DNA of 64,000 nt, from assembly GCF_024166365.1 (NCBI RefSeq), contig NC_064823.1, positions 6,628,924 through 6,692,923 of the forward strand. The letters run 5' to 3'. Origin of the DNA: Elephas maximus indicus. Taxonomy: Eukaryota > Chordata > Mammalia > Proboscidea > Elephantidae. Of this stretch, positions 56,418 through 64,000 are shown piece by piece. Position 1 is the stretch's first letter, and every line of letters starts with the position of its first letter. A program made the position numbers and the translations under genes. The notes beneath the pieces are model-generated. The model saw nothing but the letters and a program-made list of their open reading frames with translations, was not told the DNA's origin and searched no databases.

Positions 56418-57815
56418 CACAAATAAAATTTTGCTGAATATCATTCAAAAGTGGTTGCAGCAGTACATTTACATAGAACTGCCAGAAATTCAAGCTGGAT
56501 TCAGAAGAGAACATGGAACAAGGGGTATCATTGCCTCTCTCAGATGGATCCTGGTTGAAAACAGAGAATACCAGAAAGATGTTGACCTGTGTTTTATTGA
56601 CCATGCAACGGCATTCGACTCCATGGATCATAAGAAATTATGCATAACATTGCAAAGACTGAGAAATCTGGAACACTTAATTGTGCTCATGAGGAACCTG
56701 TACATAGATCAAGAGGCAGTCATTGGAACAGAACAAGGGGGTACTGCATGGTTTAAAGTCAGGAAAGGTGAGCCTCAGGGCTGTATATTTCACTACGCTT
56801 ATTCAATCTGTATGCTGAGCAAATAATCTGAAAAGATGGACTGTATGAAGAACAGAGCATTAGGATTGGAGGAAGACTCATTAAAAACCTGTGATATGCA
56901 GAAGACACAACCTTGCTTGCTGAAATGAAGAGGACTTGAAGCGCTTATTGATGAAGATCAAATACCATAGCCTTCAGTATGGGTTACACCTCAACATAAA
57001 GAAAACAAAAATGCTCACAACTGGACCAATAAGCAACATCATGATAAATGGAGAAAAGATTGAAGTTGTCAAAGGTTTCATTTTACTTGGATCCACAATC
57101 AATGCCCATGGAAGTGGCAGTCAAACAATGACACATTAAAAACCAAAAAAGCCCACCGCCATTGAATTGATTCCGACTCATAGCGACCCTATAGGAAAGA
57201 GTAGAACTGCCTCACAGAGTTTCCAAGGAGCGCCTGGCCGATTCAAACTGCCGACCTCTGGGTTAGCCACCATAGTACTTAACCACTATGCCACCAGGGT
57301 TTCCATTGCATTGGGCAAATCTGCTGCAAAAGACCTCTTTAAAGTGTTACAAAGCAAAGATATCACTTTAAGGACTAAGGTGCACCTGACCCAAGCCATA
57401 GTGTTTTCAATTGCCGCATATGCATGTGGGAGCTGGACAATGACTAAGGAAGACCGAAGAAGAACTGATGCCTTTGAATCATAGTGTTAGTGAAGAATAC
57501 CGAATATACCATGGAGTGCCAGAAGAACGAACAAATCTGTCTCGGAAGAAGTATAGCCAGAATGGTTCTTAGAAGCAAGAATGGTGAGACTTCATCTTAT
57601 GCGCTTTGGAGAAACCATTCCCTGGAGGGGGACACCATGTTTGGCAAAGTAGAGGGTCAGCAGAAAACAGGAAGACTGTGAATGAGATGGATTGACACAG
57701 TGGTTGCAACAATGGGCTCAAGCATAACAACTATTGTGAAAATGGCAGCATTTCATTCTTTTGTACATAAGGTCATTATAAGTCAGAACCAACTAGTCAG
57801 CACCTAACAACAACA
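56418..57815 (+). mobile_element. RTE LINE relic split by a SINE
   Basis: RT domain to 3' end: 56418-57136 and 57304-57815. The frame 56431-56826 has 'AGFRREHGTRGIIASLRWI' and motif A 'FIDHATAFDSMDHKK'; the catalytic motif near 56895 is 'YAED' after a stop. The 3' end is 'cacctaacaacaacaatg'. It shares the 'gtcattggaacagaac' variant with the 19.3 kb copy. Confidence 0.93.
57137..57303 (-). mobile_element. AfroSINE nested in the RTE
   Basis: 'aaaaaccaaaaaagcccacc' to 'tatgccaccagggtttcc' in antisense. RTE sequence on the two sides ('caatgacacatt' and 'attgcattgggcaaat') rejoins with a short overlap. The open frame 57167-57484 mixes SINE and RTE and is not a gene. Confidence 0.93.
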
Positions 57816-57863
57816 ATGTTGTCTCATCTTCAAAACCACTTCAAGTTTCACCAACTGCCCCAG

Positions 57864-58068
57864 TAGACCAGAAAACCAAACCAGTTGCCATTGAGTCAAT
57901 TCTGACTCACTCTGAGGGAAAGAGTAGAACGGTCCCCTAAAGTCTCTAAGGCTGTAATCTTTATGGAAGCAGGCTGGCACATCTTTTTCCAGTGGAGTGG
58001 CTGGTGGGCTCGAACAATCCAACCTTCATTAATAGCCAAGCGCTTAATCACTGTGCCACTCGTGCTCC
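57864..58068 (-). mobile_element. Antisense SINE, longer subfamily
   Basis: 'ccagttgccattgagtcaat' to 'gtgccactcgtgctcct'. The flanks 'caactgccccagtag' (left) and 'caattgccccaatag' (right) are a 15-bp target duplication with two changes. Confidence 0.92.
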
Positions 58069-58134
58069 TCAATTGCCCCAATAGTGTCCTTTATAGCAAC
58101 AACAACAAAAGTCCAGTTTAAAATCATCTGTTAA

Positions 58135-59270
58135 ATTAGGTTCCATATCTCTTTAATCTCCTTCAGTTTGAGGCAGTACCTCATCTTACCTTGACTTTCA
58201 TGACCTTGACACTTTGAGGAGTATAGGCTTGTAGTTTTGTAAAATGTCCCTTGATTTAGGTTTTCCCAATGTTTTCTTTTGATTAAGTTCATCAGGAATA
58301 TCTTAGAAGTGATGTTGTATTCTTCTTTGTGCATCTTGTTAGGTGATATTCTTGGGCTGGTCAAGATATCTTCCCTTTCAGGAAGGAAAAGTTGAAAAAT
58401 GAATCTCATACCGGCACTGTACTTGATGTTAAATTATTGAAAGTTTCTTCTTGATATTGGGGGGAAAAAAAAAAAAGGTACATCTATTACCATTTTTTCC
58501 AGTAGTGCCATGGAAAATTTACCTGGTATAGGTAAGATTAAAAATAAACACAATGTCTAAGAATTGAAACAGAAGAAAAATTAAAATTATCAGATGATAC
58601 GTAAGTATAAAATCCAAAAGAATGTAGAGGTAATTTCCTTAATTAAAAAAAAAAAAAAGATTATTGATAAGCAATATACAGAATTTTTCTCACTATATAG
58701 GGCAACTTTTGGGGATATTAATTTTGATATTCTGATTACCATGGTGTCTGCAAGTTTTCTGTACCCCAGGGTTAATATTCTTCTCATTGTGCTCAATAAA
58801 TATTTTGGTGGGGGGAGGGACCTAAATACTTTTTCAATATTCTATTTTCTGTCGAACTTTCAAATAACTAATTTTAAAATAGATATCCATATGGAGTAAA
58901 ATTCCCTATTTTGTTCAGGGAGTTATGCCCTACTATAATCATTATTTATTTGGATGCTCAAATTGTTCTGTATTTAGTCAATGGAGCCCCTTCAAGGTAA
59001 CTTCTGGGCCTTTGTGTTATGTCTCAGTTTTTTTTGAACAAGTTATTCTAGTTTCATCTGGAAAATTTTTCTGCGTTAGCCTTGGAATCAGCCATTTCTC
59101 CAAGCAGCTCTGGTTTGTAGAAATTAAGGTCTGGTCCCTAGATGACGTGATTATTGCTACTGGGATGTCATTGTTTCCTGGCTTTTTCAGTGGGTGGTGA
59201 ATAAATGTGTGTCTTTACACATATGTATTTACCACATGTATACATCTATATTTTTTTCTATCTCTATATA
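58135..59270 (-). mobile_element. Old L1M-type 3' region, antisense
   Basis: 'gtaaaatgtcccttgattta', 'gtgtctgcaagttttctgt', 'caaattgttctgtatttag' and 'gaatcagccatttctccaag' follow the same antisense L1M order as at 11.4-13.1 kb. About 58430-58730 does not fit and may be an insertion. Open frames at 58594-59200 are chance frames. Confidence 0.65.
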
Positions 59271-60340
59271 TTAACAAGCATTAATTCACATCATTCTTAC
59301 CCATCACAAGAGTTCCCTCTAGTTTCCGCTTTTGATATTTTTGACTCTCTTCTTTGACAGTGAGAAATCTACTTCTCACTGCCTTTAATACCTCTACTTA
59401 TCTAATCAATCCTCAGTGTGTAGCCATTGCCACTTCCCCTCCCGCTCCCCTTTACACCACTGGGCTCTGACTCCCTGTGCAGAGCCAGGCATTTTAGGCA
59501 GATGGCCTCCTCATGCCACAAGTTCTCAGACACTTTGTGCAGGGCACATCTGTGCACATACATAATGTTCACTCCAGTGCATCTGCCTGATAACCTCTGA
59601 GGCACAGGTCCTCCAATGTCACACAACTTCCCCAAGGGAGGGCCACCCAATACTTGTGGACTAATTGCCCATGAAGGGAAGGAAGGGGGAAAGAAAGGAA
59701 AAGAGGAAAAGAAAGATAAAATATAATGTTAAAACATAGCAGGACATAGTATTGGGTGCATATTTGTTTCTGCCCAGATTGGAATGCCAGAATTATATAT
59801 TATATATGGTCATGACTTTCAAGAATTAATTTAAATTGTAATTAATATGAATATGGAAAACTCCGTAGTACCTAATGATCTTAAAAATTATTCCTTGAGT
59901 ATAGATACGGAAGACTTCTTCCTAAATGCTTACACACACAGACACATTTTGAAAGACATCAACAAATAAGTGCGTTGTTTTCTTGTTCTAAGAATCATTT
60001 TTCTTTGTAAAGAGTAACTATTATATTTTTCTTACAAAATCTACATCATCTGTGAATCACAAAAGGCTTTCTAGTCTCATAGGTTTCTGATGGACAATAA
60101 CCATATTGCTATAAGGAAGATACACAGAGTTAAACAACAGAATAAGAAACAATACATCATACAAACCTGATCTTGTGTGTCTATGACACATCAATTTTTA
60201 AATTGTGCATTGTCAACACTATGCAGTGTTTCTTAGAAAATCTGAGAAATCAGTTGTAAAATTATAAGTAAATTTCAGAATAGTCAAGAAAATAATAAAA
60301 TCTAAAAGTATATATCCTGAAAATACAAATCTGATTTAGT
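59271..60340. other. Unique sequence
   Basis: 59410-59660 is more GC-rich than its surroundings. The minus-strand frame 59402-59650 has no recognised domain. A GA-rich stretch is at 59675-59720. Confidence 0.4.
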
Positions 60341-60346
60341 TTAACC

Positions 60347-60519
60347 AAAAAAAAAAACAAAAGAAACCCATTGCTGTCGAGTTGACTCTGACTCCTAGTG
60401 ACCCTATAGGACAAAGTAGGACTGTCCCATAGGGTTTCCAAGGACCACCTGGTGGATTCAAACTGCCAACCTTTCGGTTAGCAGCTGTAGGTCTTAACCA
60501 CTACGCCACCAGGGGCTCT
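60347..60519 (-). mobile_element. AfroSINE, antisense
   Basis: A-rich tail, 'gaaacccattgctgtcgag', and 'actacgccaccaggggct'. The flanks 'tctgatttagttta' and 'tctgatttggttta' form a 14-bp target duplication with one change. Confidence 0.94.
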
Positions 60520-60744
60520 GATTTGGTTTAGTTCCTGCTTATACTTTTTCTTCCTTGTGATCCTATGAGAGATATTACTTGTTTTACTTTTTTTTTTTTT
60601 CTTCTCTAAACTGGCCTAAGAGCCTTCATTTCACTCTCTTACCCACGCTCTTTGACTTTATGGAATAAGGTTTGTTAACCAACATCAAACATGCCAAAAT
60701 ATACAGCGCCTGACTACAAAATATCACAGAGAGGCAACGTAGCC

Positions 60745-60925
60745 TAAAAGAAGTATCATGGGCTTAGAGTAAGAAGATCTGCTCCTTGAGCACGCTACTT
60801 AATATCTGATGAGTTTAACTTTGTATGTGTTTAATGTGTAAATAGAAGAATTAAAATATCTATTTCTTATATAGTTATAGTATATGTTAAGTGTCTAGCT
60901 CACAGTCTGGCACATTTCCTTGATT
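60745..60925 (+). repeat. MIR SINE
   Basis: 'catgggcttagagtaagaag', 'gagcacgctacttaatatc' and 'tctagctcacagtctggca' follow MIR order. Confidence 0.65.
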
Positions 60926-61314
60926 TTAGCTAATTTTTTTCTTTCTAAATATGCTAACACCAGCAATTTACTTTTCCATTATTTCCCTTTTTCTTTATTA
61001 TCTGCCCTATTGTCAGTTTCACTCTGCTCACCTGGCTGACCTAACTGGTAGACCTGTGTATTTGAACTCTAATTCTAGTGAGAACTCTGAATGCCTTTTT
61101 TTCTGTTCTCTTCATGTCTACAAGTATAGAGGTCAAGGACATGAAAGAAAGAGAGAGGGAGAGAGAGAGAGATATCACAACTAACTGCCTGTACAGGCCA
61201 GATACGAATACACACAAAAATGTAAACAAGATCATTTAAAAGTCTGGCAGATTGAAATGTAGCAAACCAGCCAGTTTGCTACATGGCTCCAGCAAATTTA
61301 TAGAATTGCTGTTT

Positions 61315-61510
61315 TTAAGTGCACCTGAGTTGATCCCCAACTCATGGCAACTCCATGCACAACAGGGCCAAACATTGCCCGGTTCTGCACCATCCCCATG
61401 AATATGTGCGAATCAGATCATTGTAATTTATAGGGTTTTCATTGGCTGATTTTTGGAAGCAGATTGCCAGGTCTTTGTCTCAGTCCTTCTTACTCTGAAG
61501 CTCTGCTGTG
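61315..61510 (-). mobile_element. RTE-derived non-autonomous element, antisense
   Basis: Left part 'ccaactcatggcaactccat' and 'acattgcccggttctgcac' correspond to the RTE 3' end; the right part 'ttcattggctgatttttgga' and 'ccttcttactctgaagctct' correspond to the RTE 5' block. ORFs are missing. Confidence 0.7.
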
Positions 61511-62512
61511 TCAGGTGGCCGGGTGGATATGGCACTGGTTAATCTATGAAAGACTTCTGAGAAGATTACATTTATTTTCAGACCTGAAACATAAAAAAGG
61601 GCTATTCATGCAGAGAGAGGAACATATTCTAGGCAGTGAAAATAGTGTGAGAAAAGATGCATGGCATTTATATTGTATTTTGAAAACTTGTCATTCTGTA
61701 GATAAGGCCACAATCCAGAAACCACCCTTATCTGAGAGGAAAGGCCAGGGGAGGTGACATAGGTCACTTGTAGGACTTGAAAGTTTGCTACATTGGACAA
61801 CTACCTACCCTCTCTATCTTTGATTCTTTTCCTTCTCCAAGGTAAAACATAACTGGGGTAAGGTGTGGGTTTTTTCCCCCCAAATTTTCATATTACAAGG
61901 CAACATGAAATAATCTGTGAAATAAGTAATGTGAGCAATAAAATATTCAGAATCCAGAGTTAAAGTATATGGCTTAGTCAGTAAACCTTGGCAAGCATAA
62001 TAATTAAATTTTTATTGAAGTAGAAAAATATTTTCCCATTTAGGAAGGGGCAGTTAATCTTTTGCCTCACAAAAAAAGAAAGAAAATACAAAGTACAGAT
62101 ACACAAACACTAATTTTGTAAGTAGTTTCCAGGGACTTATTAAAAATAGTCTTGGAACTCAAGTGGCATTTTAAATGCCTAACTTTATAAGTTCTGCTGA
62201 AGATCATTATAAGGAATTAGCATGTATAAAAAATGGCATATTTGTATTGTTCCAAAACTGGGGGTCTTTTCAATATACCTGACGCATTTTCTTTTAGTTT
62301 CTATTTTTAAATAAAAGCCTTAAATTCATGAGGGAAAGTGCATATAATTATATACAAATGTTTCCAAAAACAAATCTAACAAAATTCTTCTAGCAAACTT
62401 TTATAGACATACAAAATTAGATGAGATTTTCAGTGGGATATTGTTGTAAAATAAAGTTCTTTTCACATTCCTGCTATTTAGTTCATACATGTAATAACTA
62501 AATGATATGAAA
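61511..62512. other. Unique sequence
   Basis: Nothing recognised; the 97-codon frame at 61464-61757 begins in the RTE-derived element and has no domain. Confidence 0.4.
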
Positions 62513-62861
62513 TACAGGCATACCTCAGAGATACTGTGGGATCAGTTCTGGACCACTGCAATAAAGCGAGTCACACTGATTTTTTGGTTTCCGAGTGCAT
62601 ATAAATATTATATTTACACTATATTGTAGTCTGTGTGCAATAGCATTATATCTAAAAAACCACGTACATACCTTCATTAAAAATACTTTAATGCTAAAAA
62701 ATACTAAACTTCATCTGAGCCTTCAACAAGTCGTAATCTTTTTGCTGGCGGAAGGTCTTGCCTCTATGTTGATGGCTGCTGACTGATCACAGTGGTGGTT
62801 GCTGAAGGTAGGGGTGGGTGTGGCAAGTTCTTAAAATAAAACAACAATGAAATTTGTAGCA

Positions 62862-63107
62862 TCAATCAACTCTTCCTTTCATGAAAGATTTCTCTGTAGC
62901 ATGCGATGCTGTTTGATAGCATTTTACCCACAGTGTAATTTCCCTCAAAATTGGAGTCTGTTGTCTCAAACCTGCTGCTACTTTATCAACTAAGTTTATG
63001 TGATACTCTAAATATCTTGTTGTCATTTCAACAAAGTTCACAGCATCTTCACCAGGGGTAGATTCCATCTCAAGAAACCACTTTCTTTGCTCCTCCCTAA
63101 GAAGCAA
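62862..63107 (-). pseudogene. Tigger1 transposase, C-terminal fragment
   Basis: 81 codons with '[19 protein letters not shown]' and '[17 protein letters not shown]', which match the C-terminal end of Tigger1 transposases. The catalytic DDE core upstream is deleted. Confidence 0.88.
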
Positions 63108-63285
63108 TTCCTCATCTGTTAAAGTTTTATCATGATGTCACAGTAATTTAGTCACATCTTTAGGCTTCACTTCTCGTTTTAGTTCTTTTGTTATTTCTAC
63201 CACATCTGCAGTACTTCCTCCACTGAAGTCTTGAACCCCTCGAAGTCATCCATGAGGGCTGCAATCAACTTCTTCTGAACTCCTG

Positions 63286-63583
63286 TTAATGTTGATATTT
63301 TGACTTCCTGCCACGTTGTGGCTGGTTTGATCTTCTATCCAGACCATAAACTTTCTCCATATCAGCAATAAGCCTGTTTTGCTTTCTTACCATTAGTGCG
63401 TTCACTGGAGTAGCACTTTTAATTTCCTTCAAGAACATTTCCTTTGCATTCACAAATTGGCTAACTCTTTCCGCTTGTCTCAGCTTTTGAGATGCCGTCT
63501 TCACTAAACTTAATCATTTCTAGCTTTTGATATAGACTAAGAGACCTATGACTCTTCCTTTCACTTGAACACTTAGAGGCCAT
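63286..63583 (-). pseudogene. Tigger1 transposase, N-terminal fragment
   Basis: The start codon region at 63583 ('MASKCSSERKSHRSL') is followed by a stop, then the frame 63286-63504 gives the pipsqueak/CENP-B-like DNA-binding part ('[20 protein letters not shown]', '[12 protein letters not shown]'). It is fused to other sequence at the internal deletion. Confidence 0.85.
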
Positions 63584-64000
63584 TGTAGGGTTATTAACTG
63601 GCTTAATTTCAGTATTGTTATGTCTTAGGGAATAAGAAGATTGGAGGAGAGGGAGAGATGGGGAAATTGGCAGTTGGCAGAGCAGTTAGAACACACACAT
63701 TTATCAATTAAGTTCGCCATCTTCTATGGGCGGGTTCATGGCATGCCAAAACAATAGTAACATCAAAGATCACAGATCACTGTAACACATATAATAACAA
63801 TGAAAGATTTTGAAATATCTCCAGAATTACCAAAATGTGACACAGAGACACAAAGTGACCATATGCTGTTAAAAAAGTGGCACTGATAGACATGCTGTAT
63901 GCAGGGGTGCCACACACTTTCAGTTTGTAAAAACCTGAGAAGTGCAGTAAAGCAAAGCACAATACAAATGAGATAGGCCTGTATATATATATAAAAAACC

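Larger units (their letters stand above)
62515..63981 (-). mobile_element. Tigger1-type DNA transposon with internal deletion
   Basis: Both ends are present: 'caggcatacctcagagata' at the left and 'tgagataggcctg' at the right, each next to TA (62513-62514 and 63982-63983), the target of the Tc1/mariner-pogo group. It is about 1.47 kb against about 2.4 kb for the complete Tigger1. The middle of the transposase is lost, with a junction at about 63307-63315. Tigger1 moved by cut and paste early in placental evolution; this copy is inert. Confidence 0.92.

Noticed and set aside
61041-61235. Minus-strand frame with Ser-Leu repeats
   Set aside because: Comes from the GA-rich low-complexity stretch at about 61145-61175.
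1-64000. A CRISPR array, prophage, operon or other gene cassette
   Set aside because: No regularly spaced repeats with unique spacers and no prokaryotic-style genes; the content is mammalian repeats.

Overview
The window is intronic or intergenic DNA from a placental mammal, almost certainly an afrotherian and most likely an elephant or another paenungulate. Three signs point there. First, it is full of tRNA-derived SINEs of the AfroSINE type, whose body reads like 'gccctggtggcgcagtgg' and whose 3' half reads like 'gtcgctatgagtcggaat'. Second, it holds many copies of a Bov-B-like RTE LINE whose 3' end finishes in 'cacctaacaacaacaac'. Third, its L1 3' ends and LTRs belong to families I associate with that lineage. 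MIR, L2, L1M, MLT1-like LTRs and Tigger1, which are shared by all placentals, form the older layer. The base composition is AT-rich. I found no host protein-coding exon, tRNA gene, functional RNA gene, CRISPR array or bacterial or viral operon. The longer open frames are pieces of transposon genes or artefacts of a tetranucleotide repeat.

Layout. 1-10 kb: antisense SINE, a 2 kb RTE relic, then a stack of minus-strand L1 pieces, one nested inside another, followed by a separate L1 that keeps its 5' end and ORF1 but lacks ORF2. 10-20 kb: SINEs, an old antisense L1M 3' region cut by SINEs, and the best-preserved RTE copy (13.63-15.08 kb), which sits inside an older MIR and still has a YADD reverse-transcriptase motif. 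20.6-23.6 kb: a repeat-poor stretch holding only old MIRs and unique sequence, the best candidate for host regulatory function. 24-43 kb: SINEs, solo LTRs of at least three families (several with 5-bp target duplications), internally deleted RTE derivatives and long unique AT-rich stretches. 44-47 kb: L1M pieces, two RTE fragments in opposite orientation and a (TTCC)n array of about 455 bp. 47.6-53 kb: a SINE split by a 5.16 kb insertion consisting of a full-length U6 snRNA copy joined directly to a 5'-truncated L1, with diverged target-site duplications outside both ends. 53-64 kb: L1M, SINEs, an LTR, an RTE copy split by a SINE, and an internally deleted Tigger1 with both ends and TA duplications.

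The parts are related as parasites and helpers rather than as a pathway. L1 enzymes explain the U6-L1 chimera. The RTE probably supplied the machinery for the SINEs, because several SINE and internally deleted RTE copies share its 3' tail. The window has no 'system' in the sense of a gene cassette. Its most notable object is the U6-L1 template-switch chimera; next come a perfect 18-bp hairpin inside a SINE, tandem modules inside one LTR family, and independent internal deletions of the RTE. All family names come from recognition of the sequence, without a database search, so subfamily names are tentative and element edges are approximate (roughly 5-30 bp) unless a target duplication is given.
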